Positions 36,002-47,105 of a stretch of 64,000 bases of DNA are shown here, piece after piece. Under the pieces are notes generated by a model that ran no database searches, had not been told where the DNA came from, and worked only from the letters and a program-made list of their open reading frames with translations. The position numbers and the translations under genes were made by a program. Within the stretch, counting starts at the first letter, position 1; the number at the start of each line of letters is the position of its first letter. The DNA comes from Pseudomonas sp. ERMR1:02 (GTDB lineage Bacteria > Pseudomonadota > Gammaproteobacteria > Pseudomonadales > Pseudomonadaceae), in NCBI RefSeq assembly GCF_002277815.1, contig NZ_NKJI01000001.1, forward strand, positions 675,501-739,500, read 5' to 3'.

Positions 36002-38801
36002 GATAACCTTGAATGCCTTTGTCGAGGAAACTCTCTACTTTGGCGCCGGTAAGGCCGCCGAGTCCCTTCAGAACAATTTGGAGGAAGACGCCATGGTCGC
36101 CTTTTTCGTTTTGCGGTGCTTCCTGACTGAATTCGTCATAGGCAACCCAGTAACGGTTGATCAGGCGTAGTTTCCAGCAGCAGTTGTCGTACTCGAAACC
36201 ACCGAAGGCTTCCAGTGTACGGTTGCGGTTGTAGTCGTACTGCCAGCGGCTGATGGCATTCCATTGCGGCACGACCGGCCAGATCACCGAGAAGTCGTGC
36301 TGTTCGATCTTGTAGTAATCCTTCACGAAGCCAGGAGTTCCAGGGGTGCCATAGTCACCACCGCCCACGGACCACTTACCAGTGGTCTGGTCATAACGGA
36401 CCTGGTCATTACGATAGCGATAGCCGGCGTTGATGACCTTGTTCGGGTTGTCTTCAGGTTGGTAGTGGAACATCGCGCTGCCCGAGCGAGGGCTGCGGCT
36501 GTCCGGGTCCCAGTTGTAGTCGGCAGTGGTACGCCAATCGCGGTTCCAACGGTATTCATATTCCAACGCATAAGGGGAAACGTTGGAGTGCGCATCAGCG
36601 CGGGTATTGGCATCGATGCCGGGCAACTGGACTTCACGATCCTTGAAGTACATGGCTTGGCCCACGCTGATGCGTTGACGCTCGAAGCCGTTGTCTTCAA
36701 TCCAGCGGTTGGTCACGCCCAGCGACAGTTTGTTCTCGTCGCCGACACGGTCGGAGCCCGAGAAGCGGTTGTCACGGAACAACGATGCATAGTTGAAGGT
36801 GTATTCGCCGGTGTCGAAAACAGGAATATCTGACTGGTCTTTCTCGGGAACATAGAGATAGTACAGGCGCGGTTCAAGTGTCTGGCGATAGTTCTTGCCG
36901 AACCATTGAGTGTTGCGATCGAAATACAATCCGCTGTCGATGCTCGCGATCGGTACGCCACGGCTCTGGTTGCTGCCGAATGTGCCATTGAGACGGTCGC
37001 CTTCGGCGCCTTGGCCGGCGATGTCGGCTTTACCCTTGGCATCAAGATCCAGTTGATATTGGGTGTATTGATACTTGAGCGATGGCTTCAGGAAGCCATA
37101 GGTGGCATTCATCGGATAGCTGATAGTCGGGGCGACATTCAGGCGATCACCATTGGCTCGGGCCAGGCCAAAGACGTTGGTATCAAGTCGAGGTGTTCCG
37201 ACAGTGCCATCTGCATTGAGCGGTCCACCGTCTTGGTCAATGAAATTGCCGGTTTTCAGGTCCCGATCAAACCGCACGAGTTCAGTGTTGTAGCTGAAAT
37301 CCAGGCCACCCGGATGAACCGGAAGCGCACCATCGAAGGTGATCTGCGGCAAGCGGTCATACGGCGTGATGTTCGACACAGTCGCCAGCTGATAGGCCTG
37401 AGCATTCACGCGGGCGGTGTAGCTGTCGCCACGATAGGTGACCGAGCCCTGCTGGTTCACGTAATCGGCACTTTTTACCCCGATCTGGTCAGTCTGCAGA
37501 TCCTGGAAGTAATAAGGATCGCTGATCTTGGTGTAATCGACCTGAGTGAAGACTCGCGAATCCAGACCGCCCTTGTGCTGCCAGTTATACATGTAGCGGG
37601 TTTTTTCGTAGTCGGTCTGTAGCTTTCGATCAGTGTCTTCGTCGTTGAGGTAAGCGGCACCGAACTGACCTTCACTGGACTTGGTCAGGTAACGGAACTC
37701 ACCTTCCATCAACAGGCCATGCTTGGCCATGTAGCGCGGGTACAACGTGGCATCGTAGTTGGGCGCCAGGTTGAAGTAATACGGTGTAACCAGCATAAAG
37801 CCAGTTTCGCTGCCGGTGCCGATGGTCGGCGGCAGGAAACCGGATTGACGACGGTCGTCGATCGGGAAATAGATGTACGGCGTGTACAGGACTGGAATGT
37901 CCTTCACCCGCAGAGTCACGTTGGTCGCGGTACCGAAGCCGGTAGCCGGGTTCAAGGTGATGTTGTTGCCCTTGAGCTGCCAGGCGTTACTGTTCGGTTC
38001 GCACGTGGTGTAGGTGCCATCCTTGAGGCGGATGATCGCGTTCTCTGCACGTTTGGCATACAGCGCGTTACCGCGGATACGGGATTTGTGCATCACGTAT
38101 TCAGCGTTGTCGACCTTGGCTTCGCCGGTATCGAGCTGCACGTCGGCATGGTCGCCCACGATCAGCGCACCGTTGTCGCGAATGCGTACGTTGCCAGCCA
38201 GTTCGCCACGGCTCTCGGCCTGGTACAGGTTGGCTTCGTCGGCTTCGACCTGCATGCTGCCCTGGCGCATGACCACGTCACCGGCCAGAGTGGCGACTTG
38301 TTCATCTTGCTTATAGCGAGAGGCTTTCGCGCCGATAAAGGTTGGCGCGTCACTTTTACTCGTCTTGTCATTCATACCAGGACGAATCGGTTCGATATAG
38401 GAACCAGAGCAATAAGGACCGGTTTCGGCCAATTGTGCTGCAGTGAGTTGCTCGCGGGGAACCCAGTCGAGGTGACTGTAGTCTTCGCTACGCGACTTCA
38501 GGCCGCGGCCCTTGGACTCGGTAACAAGTGCGGTCTTTGCGCCAGTGTCTTCGCTGGAGCCATTTTCGGCCGGGGTCTCGCCGGTTGCGGAGACTGCGCT
38601 ACCGTCATGGACAGGACGCGGAGGCAAAGCAGCCGCCGTCGACTTTTTTGGCGCACAGGCCCAGGCACCCGAAGCAGAGACTGAGCAGTCATACTGTTCC
38701 GCGGCGACCACGAAGGAAGTGGCTAGAGGTTGCAAGGCCAGCAAACTGCCGGTTACCAACAACGGAAATTTTTTACGAAACGCGGGGGATTTCAATGCCA
38801 T
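35976..38801 (-). CDS. lptD: LPS-assembly protein LptD
   Basis: A 941-residue outer-membrane protein that, with LptE, inserts lipopolysaccharide into the outer leaflet. ATG 38801 gives [20 protein letters not shown] with a cleavable signal (after about ATSFVVAAE). The N-terminal periplasmic OstA/jellyroll domain is at about residues 150-290 ([40 protein letters not shown]). The remainder is a C-terminal beta-barrel with alternating strands. The cysteine pair near [14 protein letters not shown] is typical. Divergent from amgK, with the promoters of both in the 130-base gap. Confidence 0.96.
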   Translation of the reverse strand: MALKSPAFRKKFPLLVTGSLLALQPLATSFVVAAEQYDCSVSASGAWACAPKKSTAAALPPRPVHDGSAVSATGETPAENGSSEDTGAKTALVTESKGRGLKSRSEDYSHLDWVPREQLTAAQLAETGPYCSGSYIEPIRPGMNDKTSKSDAPTFIGAKASRYKQDEQVATLAGDVVMRQGSMQVEADEANLYQAESRGELAGNVRIRDNGALIVGDHADVQLDTGEAKVDNAEYVMHKSRIRGNALYAKRAENAIIRLKDGTYTTCEPNSNAWQLKGNNITLNPATGFGTATNVTLRVKDIPVLYTPYIYFPIDDRRQSGFLPPTIGTGSETGFMLVTPYYFNLAPNYDATLYPRYMAKHGLLMEGEFRYLTKSSEGQFGAAYLNDEDTDRKLQTDYEKTRYMYNWQHKGGLDSRVFTQVDYTKISDPYYFQDLQTDQIGVKSADYVNQQGSVTYRGDSYTARVNAQAYQLATVSNITPYDRLPQITFDGALPVHPGGLDFSYNTELVRFDRDLKTGNFIDQDGGPLNADGTVGTPRLDTNVFGLARANGDRLNVAPTISYPMNATYGFLKPSLKYQYTQYQLDLDAKGKADIAGQGAEGDRLNGTFGSNQSRGVPIASIDSGLYFDRNTQWFGKNYRQTLEPRLYYLYVPEKDQSDIPVFDTGEYTFNYASLFRDNRFSGSDRVGDENKLSLGVTNRWIEDNGFERQRISVGQAMYFKDREVQLPGIDANTRADAHSNVSPYALEYEYRWNRDWRTTADYNWDPDSRSPRSGSAMFHYQPEDNPNKVINAGYRYRNDQVRYDQTTGKWSVGGGDYGTPGTPGFVKDYYKIEQHDFSVIWPVVPQWNAISRWQYDYNRNRTLEAFGGFEYDNCCWKLRLINRYWVAYDEFSQEAPQNEKGDHGVFLQIVLKGLGGLTGAKVESFLDKGIQGYREREDQAF

Positions 38802-38931
38802 CTTATTAGTCCGGGCTTCCTGCGTGCCATCTGCCCGCGGTGTGGGCCGCACGCCTCTCGATGGTCTGAAAAAGATGCTGGATAATAAAGCATGCCCCGC
38901 TTGACGGCTAGCGCCGTCGGAGACCCTTGCA

Positions 38932-40618
<1,687 letters not shown>

Positions 40619-40619
40619 G

Positions 40620-41387
40620 ATGTTGTGGCCAGGGACTCTGATCGGAGCCGGAGCGGGCTTTGCCATTGCCAGCATTCCGGGGGCCATGCTCGGCGGCTTG
40701 TTGGGTCAGGCGCTGGATAGGCGCATGCACTTGCAAAGTTGGGCGCATCTGCGTGAAAAACTCGGCGGTCGTCCTGTACTGCGCAACGATGAATTGCTGT
40801 TCGTACTGTTAGGAAGGCTGGCCAAGTGCGACGGGCGGGTAGTAGATGGTCATATCCAGCAGGCGCGTCAGGAAATGCGCTCGCTGGAAATGAACGAGCC
40901 GGCTCAGCGTCGGGCGATTGCCGCGTTCAATCGGGGCAAGTCGGGCAACGACCGGTTGCGCGGTTACCTGCGTCGACTGAGTGCTCAGCCCCATGCGGCC
41001 GAAGGGGTGTTGCGCGCTTGTTGGCGAATGGTTTGGGCCGATGGCCGGGCTGGCGCCAGTGAACGCGAGCTGATCGCTCAATGGGGCAAATGGTTGGGAT
41101 GGACGCCGCATCGGGTGCAGGCGCTGGCGACTGACTATGAACCACATAGATGTCCACAGGTCAGCAGTACGGTGACCTATCAGGATGCATTGCGACTGTT
41201 AGGGGTGTCTGCCACCAGTGAACCGGCACAGATCAAACGCGCATACCGGCGCCTGCTCAGTCGTCATCATCCGGACAAGATTGCGGGCAGCGGGGCGACT
41301 GCGTCGCAGGTGCGCGAGGCTACCGAGAAGACGCGTGAATTGCACAACGCCTATACGCTGATTCGTCAGCGGCGGGATTTTCGTTAG
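40620..41387 (+). CDS. djlA: DnaJ-domain co-chaperone DjlA (TerB-like)
   Basis: A 255-residue protein with an N-terminal hydrophobic glycine-rich segment (GTLIGAGAGFAIASIPGAML), a central TerB-like helical domain and a C-terminal J domain. The J domain holds the HPD motif (LLSRHHPDKI), which stimulates DnaK ATPase. ATG 40620 follows GAGG by 6 bases and lies one base after the murU stop. Upstream in-frame starts would overlap murU more and are rejected. Intact. Confidence 0.93.
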   Translation: MLWPGTLIGAGAGFAIASIPGAMLGGLLGQALDRRMHLQSWAHLREKLGGRPVLRNDELLFVLLGRLAKCDGRVVDGHIQQARQEMRSLEMNEPAQRRAIAAFNRGKSGNDRLRGYLRRLSAQPHAAEGVLRACWRMVWADGRAGASERELIAQWGKWLGWTPHRVQALATDYEPHRCPQVSSTVTYQDALRLLGVSATSEPAQIKRAYRRLLSRHHPDKIAGSGATASQVREATEKTRELHNAYTLIRQRRDFR

Positions 41388-41418
41388 CAGTCGATGCGGT
41401 GCTGTTTGGGAGAGCGCC

Positions 41419-41512
41419 ATCGCGGGCAAGCCACGCTCCCACAGGTTTTATGCCGTTCCCAAAAATTGCGTACGACTCAAATCCTGTGGGAGCGTGGCTT
41501 GCCCGCGATTAG
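41419..41512. repeat. REP pair (inverted), GTGGGAGCGTGG variant
   Basis: Left arm at about 41419-41445 and right arm at about 41483-41511. Core GGGAGCGTGGCTTGCCC, i.e. T instead of A at the bulge and G instead of A in the head. Lies between convergent djlA and the DUF3530 gene. Confidence 0.9.
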
Positions 41513-41525
41513 GCGACTCGATCTG

Positions 41526-42530
41526 TCAGTCCGCCGCATTCTGCGGATTCAACCAACCCCGCACCCGACGAACCAACTGTTCCTGTTGTGCCTTGGTATC
41601 ACCTGGTAATGCTTTGAGCGATACCTGGCTGAATGCGGAGGTCTTCAAGCGTTTGCTGGCTTGCAACCGAGCCAGCGCCGCGTTGCGATCCAGCGGTTTG
41701 TCCATATAGAAGATGTCAGCGGTGGGCAGCTTCAGGGTAGGCGCAAGTTCGTCCAGCGCAGGTTTTGCCTGGACAGGTGTCTGCGCGGCGACCATGACAA
41801 ACCGTTCGACTTGCGACGGTTGCTTCTCGCTCAGATAGCGCGCAGCCCAATAAGCGCCGGTGCCATGACCGAGTACGACGATGCTGCGAGCACTTTGCTG
41901 TTCGGCGAACGCGATAGCCGCGTCGATGCGGGCGAAGATTCGCTCGGCATCAGCCCTGGCCTGTTCCTCGCGGGTATCGGCGACGGGCTTGTCGGCCACG
42001 TCCGCTTCACCACCGGCCGCCTGTTCGATGGGGGCAGCGGTGGTCGAGTCCTTGCTGCCGGCGTCTGGCGTCTTGGGCGTTGGTGGCACTTCGGCAGCGC
42101 GTGGCGCAATGACATCGCTTTGCAAATCCGGCAAGGTGATACTCAGGCTGCTCCATTTTGCATTCGGCAAATTGCGCCGCAACGGGCCGATAGCTTGCGG
42201 CCAGTCAACGGTTTCACCGGCGCCCGGGATGATAATCACTGCACCTTTTGGATCGGCGGTGTTGGCCGGTTTCCACAAGGCCAGGAAACTATCGCTGCCT
42301 GCTTGCAGTTGCTGCTGTTCCTGGGCCGCGATTTTTCGCTCCAGTGCCGTCGCTTCTTCCTGACTACGCTCAGGCAGCGGCTGACGTTCCACCGGTTTTT
42401 CTTCGGCGGCCCTTTCCGTGACATAAGGCGTGGCGGCTGGTGTCGAGCCGGCAGCCTGGACGGAAAAAGCGCACGGCAGGATCAGCGACAGGCACAATGC
42501 TGGCAGTGCCAGGCGGTAGACAGGGGGCAT
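41526..42530 (-). CDS. DUF3530 family protein, alpha/beta-hydrolase fold
   Basis: A 334-residue secreted or periplasmic protein with a signal peptide (LALPALCLSLILPCAFSVQA). It shows an alpha/beta hydrolase frame: AVIIIPGAGETVDWPQAIGP (oxyanion region) and SIVVLGHGTGAYWAARYL at the position of the nucleophile elbow. The elbow reads GHGTG, so the expected catalytic Ser of GxSxG is absent. A Pro/Glu-rich region with low complexity (about residues 145-190) separates the two. Substrate unknown; divergent from the agtS-like kinase gene. Confidence 0.8.
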   Translation of the reverse strand: MPPVYRLALPALCLSLILPCAFSVQAAGSTPAATPYVTERAAEEKPVERQPLPERSQEEATALERKIAAQEQQQLQAGSDSFLALWKPANTADPKGAVIIIPGAGETVDWPQAIGPLRRNLPNAKWSSLSITLPDLQSDVIAPRAAEVPPTPKTPDAGSKDSTTAAPIEQAAGGEADVADKPVADTREEQARADAERIFARIDAAIAFAEQQSARSIVVLGHGTGAYWAARYLSEKQPSQVERFVMVAAQTPVQAKPALDELAPTLKLPTADIFYMDKPLDRNAALARLQASKRLKTSAFSQVSLKALPGDTKAQQEQLVRRVRGWLNPQNAAD

Positions 42531-42603
42531 CGGATATTCCAGGCCAGAAGTTATTCCGGCAGCCTAATGGGTTGGTCAGTGTTTGTCAGGGTGTGAGAGT
42601 TCG

Positions 42604-44994
42604 ATGAGGCGTTTTCACTATCTGTGGGTTATCGGCTGGATGTGGTTTCCCTTGATGGGTTGGGCGGCGGCCGCACCCCCGGCGCACGTTGTTGCCTTGT
42701 CGCCCAAACAACAGCAGTGGCTGACGCAGCAGAGCGAGCTGCGAGTGGGGCTGGTGTTGCAAGCGCCCTACGCGCAATACGATCGCCGCTTGCAGCGCCT
42801 GTCCGGGGTGAACGTCGAGCTGATGAAATGGCTGGCCAGGGCGCTCAAGGTCGAGCTGAGCTGGCGTAACTTCCCCGACCTTGAACAACTGGAGGCCGCC
42901 ACGCGCGCGGGTGAAATCGACATCGCCCCGGGTTTGACACAAACCCCCGGCGGTCTGCGTCTCTGGCAGTTTTCCGATCCGTACATGCGAGTGCCGCAAC
43001 TGGTGGTCAGCGACCAGAAAAGCACCGGTGCGGTGGAGCTGGAAAAACTCGACAGCCAAACCCGCGTTGCCGTGCGCATGCCCAGTGCCACCGCCGATTA
43101 TCTACGTGGCAACTATCCGCACCTGAACCTCCAGGGCGTTCCAATCGAGCGCCAGGCGCTGCAACTGTTGTTGAGCCAGCAAGCCAGTTACGCCGTGGTC
43201 GATGAGGCGCAATTGGGGCGTCTTTCCATCGAGCCGGAATTCGCCGGGCTGGTGGTGGTGGGTGACATCGGCTTACCGCAGTTGCTACGGGTGGCCACTC
43301 GGCGCGACAAGCCGGAGCTGGCCGGCATCATTGCAAGCGCACTGCGGGTTATCCCTGCCAAAGATCTGGAAAACCTGCACAACCAATGGCTCCAACCCAA
43401 GTATCCGCGGCTTACCGAGTCACCGGGTTTCTGGCAAAACCTATGCCTGCTGCTGTTGGTGCTGGCGCTGAGCAGTATGGCCATTGTGTTTTGGCAGCGC
43501 CGTCAGCAGCACAACCTGGAGCAGCGACTGACAGCGGCGCAGGAGGACATTGCCTTGCGCGTCGCCAGCGAGGAAGCACTGCGGCTCACCAAGTTTTCCA
43601 TCGACCAAAGCACCGTCGGCATCCTTTGGGTCAACTGGGACAGTCACGTGCGTTACGCCAATCGCGCGGCCGAAACCATGCTCGGCTATCCGCCGGGGGG
43701 CATCATCGATCGGCCATTGATCGACTTCGAGCCCGGCCTGCACATGGACCGCTGGTTGAGCCTGTGGAAACGTGCCAGGGCCAGTGACGAGTCGCCACAA
43801 AGTTTCGAAACCAATTGCCTGCGGGCCGATGGCAGCATCCTGCCAGCGGATGTCTCGCTGAGCTTCCTGCGCTTTCGCGATGGCGAGTATCTGGTGGTCT
43901 ACCTCACCGACGTCACCGAACGCCGCCGCGCCCTGGCCGCGTTGCAGGAAAGTGAAGCGCGGTTGCAAGGGATCGCGGCGAATGTGCCTGGCCTGGTCTT
44001 CCGCCTGGAGCGAGCGCCGGTGACAGGCCAGATTGACTTTGCCTATATCAGCGAAGGCAGCGAAAGCCTGGTGGGTTACTCGCCGGCGACTCTGGCTCAT
44101 CGCGACAAAGGCTTGCGTAGCCTGGTGCATCCGGACGACAAGGCCAGCTATCACCACACCCAGGATCATGCTCTGGATACCGACAGCGACTGGTCATGGC
44201 AAGGGCGAATTCTCACGCGCCAGGGCGAACAACGCTGGGCCGAAATCAAGGCGATTACCCGGCAACTCGAGGATGGCGCCTACGTCTGGGACGGAATTGT
44301 CTGGGACATTAGCGAAAGCAAGCGCATCGAACTGGAACTGGCCAGCTCCCGTGAACAGCTGCGGGAATTGTCCGCGCACCTGGAGAGCGTGCGCGAAGAG
44401 GAAAAGGCCCGCATTGCCCGGGAAGTTCACGATGAACTGGGTCAGATGCTGACAGTGCTCAAGCTGGAAACGTCCATGTGCGAACTGGCCTACGCGCAAC
44501 TCGATCCGGGACTACATGAGCGCTTGAACAGCATGAAACGCTTGATTGCCCAGCTGTTCCAGTTGGTACGTGATGTGGCGACGGCGTTGCGCCCACCGAT
44601 TCTTGATGCCGGGATCGCGTCTGCCATCGAGTGGCAGGCCCGCCGTTTCGAGGCGCGAACGCAGATTCCGTGTCTGGTGCAGGTGCCAGACAATTTGCCG
44701 GTGCTCAGCGACGCCAAGGCGATCGGCTTGTTTCGAATACTTCAGGAAGCGCTGACCAATATCATGCGTCACGCCCAGGCGCATACTGTGGAGCTGACAC
44801 TGGCCCTTGAAGGCGACGAGTTGTGCCTAAGTGTCAGCGATGATGGCGTAGGATTTGTCGCTTCAGCTGGCAGGCCGACATCCTTTGGGGTGGTAGGAAT
44901 GCGCGAGCGGGTGCTGATCATGGGCGGGTTATTGTCGCTTGAGAGTGAGCCGGGGGAGGGCACGACTTTGATTGTGCGCGTGCCGTTGGATTGA
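42604..44994 (+). CDS. agtS: sensor histidine kinase with periplasmic SBP domain and PAS domains (AgtS-like)
   Basis: A 796-residue membrane kinase. In order: signal segment (LWVIGWMWFPLMGWAAAAPP), SBP_bac_3 periplasmic domain (about 35-275), membrane helix (NLCLLLLVLALSSMAIVFWQ), two PAS domains (about 325-590), HisKA_3 with His609 (IAREVHDELGQML) and HATPase (ILQEALTNIMRHAQAHT, VSDDGVGFVA). It phosphorylates a NarL-type regulator, the next gene. Its place upstream of the four-gene ABC transporter matches agtS (PA0600), which controls 4-aminobutyrate/5-aminovalerate uptake in P. aeruginosa. ATG 42604 is the first in-frame ATG. Confidence 0.8.
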   Translation: MRRFHYLWVIGWMWFPLMGWAAAAPPAHVVALSPKQQQWLTQQSELRVGLVLQAPYAQYDRRLQRLSGVNVELMKWLARALKVELSWRNFPDLEQLEAATRAGEIDIAPGLTQTPGGLRLWQFSDPYMRVPQLVVSDQKSTGAVELEKLDSQTRVAVRMPSATADYLRGNYPHLNLQGVPIERQALQLLLSQQASYAVVDEAQLGRLSIEPEFAGLVVVGDIGLPQLLRVATRRDKPELAGIIASALRVIPAKDLENLHNQWLQPKYPRLTESPGFWQNLCLLLLVLALSSMAIVFWQRRQQHNLEQRLTAAQEDIALRVASEEALRLTKFSIDQSTVGILWVNWDSHVRYANRAAETMLGYPPGGIIDRPLIDFEPGLHMDRWLSLWKRARASDESPQSFETNCLRADGSILPADVSLSFLRFRDGEYLVVYLTDVTERRRALAALQESEARLQGIAANVPGLVFRLERAPVTGQIDFAYISEGSESLVGYSPATLAHRDKGLRSLVHPDDKASYHHTQDHALDTDSDWSWQGRILTRQGEQRWAEIKAITRQLEDGAYVWDGIVWDISESKRIELELASSREQLRELSAHLESVREEEKARIAREVHDELGQMLTVLKLETSMCELAYAQLDPGLHERLNSMKRLIAQLFQLVRDVATALRPPILDAGIASAIEWQARRFEARTQIPCLVQVPDNLPVLSDAKAIGLFRILQEALTNIMRHAQAHTVELTLALEGDELCLSVSDDGVGFVASAGRPTSFGVVGMRERVLIMGGLLSLESEPGEGTTLIVRVPLD

Positions 44995-45028
44995 AAGAAG
45001 ATCGCAGCCCATCAATGAGGAGTAGAAC

Positions 45029-45658
45029 GTGATCCGTGTACTGGTAGCCGAAGACCACACCATCGTCCGCGAAGGCATCAAGCAATTGATCGGTCTGGCC
45101 AAGGATTTGCTGGTGGTGGGCGAGGCGAGCAATGGCGAACAGTTACTTGAGACCCTGCGGCATGTGCCCTGCGAAGTGGTACTGCTGGATATCTCCATGC
45201 CGGGCGTGAACGGCCTGGAAGCGATTCCACGGATTCGCGCGCTGCATAATCCACCGGTGATACTGGTACTGTCGATGCACGACGAGGCGCAGATGGCGGC
45301 GCGGGCGTTGAAGGTTGGCGCTGCCGGCTACGCGACCAAGGACAGTGATCCGGCCTTGTTGCTGACGGCTATCCGCCGGGTTGCGGCGGGTGGGCGCTAC
45401 ATCGATCCGGACCTGGCCGATCGCATGGTCTTCGAAGTCGGCCTGACCGATTCGCGACCGCTGCATTCACTGCTCTCGGAACGTGAGTTTTCTGTGTTCG
45501 AGCGCCTGGCTCAGGGCGCCAACGTCAACGACATCGCCCAACAGTTGGCGTTGAGCAGTAAGACCATTAGTACCCACAAGGCGCGATTGATGCAGAAGCT
45601 CAACATCACCTCGCTGGCCGAGCTCGTGAAGTACGCGATGGAACACAAGCTCCTTTAA
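45029..45658 (+). CDS. agtR: NarL/LuxR-type response regulator (AgtR-like)
   Basis: A 209-residue response regulator. The receiver domain has acidic residues E8-D9 (VAEDHTIVRE), phosphorylated Asp54 (VVLLDISMPG) and the conserved Lys (GYATKDSD). The C-terminal LuxR HTH (FERLAQGANVNDIAQQLALS, then SKTISTHKARLMQKLN) lies at about 157-195. It follows the kinase by 34 bases with GAGG upstream. Probable activator of the downstream ABC transporter operon, possibly through the palindrome at 45810-45825. Confidence 0.85.
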   Translation: MIRVLVAEDHTIVREGIKQLIGLAKDLLVVGEASNGEQLLETLRHVPCEVVLLDISMPGVNGLEAIPRIRALHNPPVILVLSMHDEAQMAARALKVGAAGYATKDSDPALLLTAIRRVAAGGRYIDPDLADRMVFEVGLTDSRPLHSLLSEREFSVFERLAQGANVNDIAQQLALSSKTISTHKARLMQKLNITSLAELVKYAMEHKLL

Positions 45659-45809
45659 AATTACCCAATTGATGGATTTATTGCGGTTTTCCTACAGGGA
45701 TTTCGCGTCGCCATATCCATTTGCGACATACCGGAAAACGCGCTTTTGCTTTGACTTGCGGCTTGTAGCTGACAACTTGCCAGTGCCTCTATCCAAACGC
45801 GCCATCCTT

Positions 45810-45825
45810 GTAGGGCAATCCCTAC
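45810..45825. promoter_or_regulatory. candidate response-regulator operator upstream of the ABC transporter
   Basis: A perfect dyad, GTAGGG-CAAT-CCCTAC, lies 111 bases before the ATG of the ABC ATPase gene, just after the regulator gene. A second related sequence (CCTACAGGGATTTC) occurs near 45690. Dyads of this size fit a NarL-family dimer. The link to AgtR is inferred. Confidence 0.45.
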
Positions 45826-45935
45826 CCCCAACCTTCCATCCGGCTGAGGCGATTCTCTCCTGCGTCCCGATTTGCGCCGTCCCCAGCGTCCACTAGGCTT
45901 AGTCCACAGCAGTCATCAACAACAAAGGTGCGGGT

Positions 45936-47060
45936 ATGAGCCAGGTCGATTCAAGTGCAGGGGCCAATGATGTTCTGGTCAGCTTTCGTGGAGTGCAGAA
46001 GAGCTACGACGGCGAGAACCTGATCGTCAAAGACCTCAACCTGGACATTCGCAAAGGCGAATTCCTCACCTTGCTCGGGCCGTCCGGCTCCGGCAAGACC
46101 ACCAGCCTGATGATGCTCGCCGGTTTCGAAACACCGACGGCAGGCGAAATCCTGCTGGCCGGGCGTTCCATCAACAACGTGCCGCCGCACAAGCGCGACA
46201 TCGGCATGGTGTTCCAGAACTACGCGTTGTTCCCGCACATGACCGTCGCCGAGAACCTGGCGTTCCCGCTGACCGTACGCGGCTTGAACAAGAGCGATGT
46301 CGGCGACAAGGTCAAGCGCGTGTTGAGCATGGTGCAACTCGATGCATTTGCTCAGCGCTATCCGGCACAACTGTCCGGCGGTCAGCAGCAACGTGTCGCG
46401 CTGGCTCGTGCGTTGGTGTTCGAGCCGCAGCTGGTGCTGATGGACGAACCCCTCGGTGCACTCGACAAACAGCTGCGTGAACACATGCAGATGGAAATCA
46501 AACACCTGCACCAGCGTCTGGGCGTAACCGTGGTTTACGTGACCCACGACCAGGGCGAAGCCCTGACCATGTCCGACCGTGTGGCAGTGTTCCATCAAGG
46601 CGAGATCCAGCAGATCGCGCCACCACGCACGCTGTATGAAGAGCCGAAAAACACCTTCGTCGCCAACTTCATCGGCGAAAACAATCGCCTCAATGGCCGC
46701 CTGCACAGCCAGACTGGCGATCGCTGCGTGGTCGAACTGGGCCGTGGTGAGAAAGTTGAAGCGCTGGCGGTGAATGTCGGCAAGACCGGCGAGCCGGTGA
46801 CCTTGTCCATCCGCCCGGAGCGCGTGAGCCTCAACGGTTCCAGCGAGTCCTGTATTAACCGCTTCTCGGGAAGGGTGGCGGAATTCATCTATCTGGGCGA
46901 CCACGTCCGGGTTCGCCTGGAAGTCTGTGGCAAGACCGACTTCTTCGTGAAGCAACCGATTGCCGAGCTCGATCCCGGGCTCGCCGTCGGTGATGTGGTT
47001 CCGCTTGGCTGGCAGGTCGAGCACGTTCGTGCCCTCGACCCTCTTCTAGAGGCGAACTGA
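45936..47060 (+). CDS. agtA: ABC transporter ATPase for 4-aminobutyrate/5-aminovalerate type substrates
   Basis: A 374-residue PotA-type ATPase. Walker A is GPSGSGKTTS (48-57), the signature LSGGQQQRVALARAL, Walker B LVLMDEPLGALD, H-loop VTHDQGEAL, and a C-terminal TOBE domain (about 285-370) with RVAEFIYLGDHVRVR. It energises import with the following binding protein and two permeases. The set corresponds to PA0603-PA0606 region genes (agtABCD). Substrate is inferred from synteny with the agt system; it could also carry polyamines. Confidence 0.82.
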   Translation: MSQVDSSAGANDVLVSFRGVQKSYDGENLIVKDLNLDIRKGEFLTLLGPSGSGKTTSLMMLAGFETPTAGEILLAGRSINNVPPHKRDIGMVFQNYALFPHMTVAENLAFPLTVRGLNKSDVGDKVKRVLSMVQLDAFAQRYPAQLSGGQQQRVALARALVFEPQLVLMDEPLGALDKQLREHMQMEIKHLHQRLGVTVVYVTHDQGEALTMSDRVAVFHQGEIQQIAPPRTLYEEPKNTFVANFIGENNRLNGRLHSQTGDRCVVELGRGEKVEALAVNVGKTGEPVTLSIRPERVSLNGSSESCINRFSGRVAEFIYLGDHVRVRLEVCGKTDFFVKQPIAELDPGLAVGDVVPLGWQVEHVRALDPLLEAN

Positions 47061-47105
47061 TCGCCCCGGCTTCAACAACACCAACCCTGCACGTGGAGAA
47101 CAATA

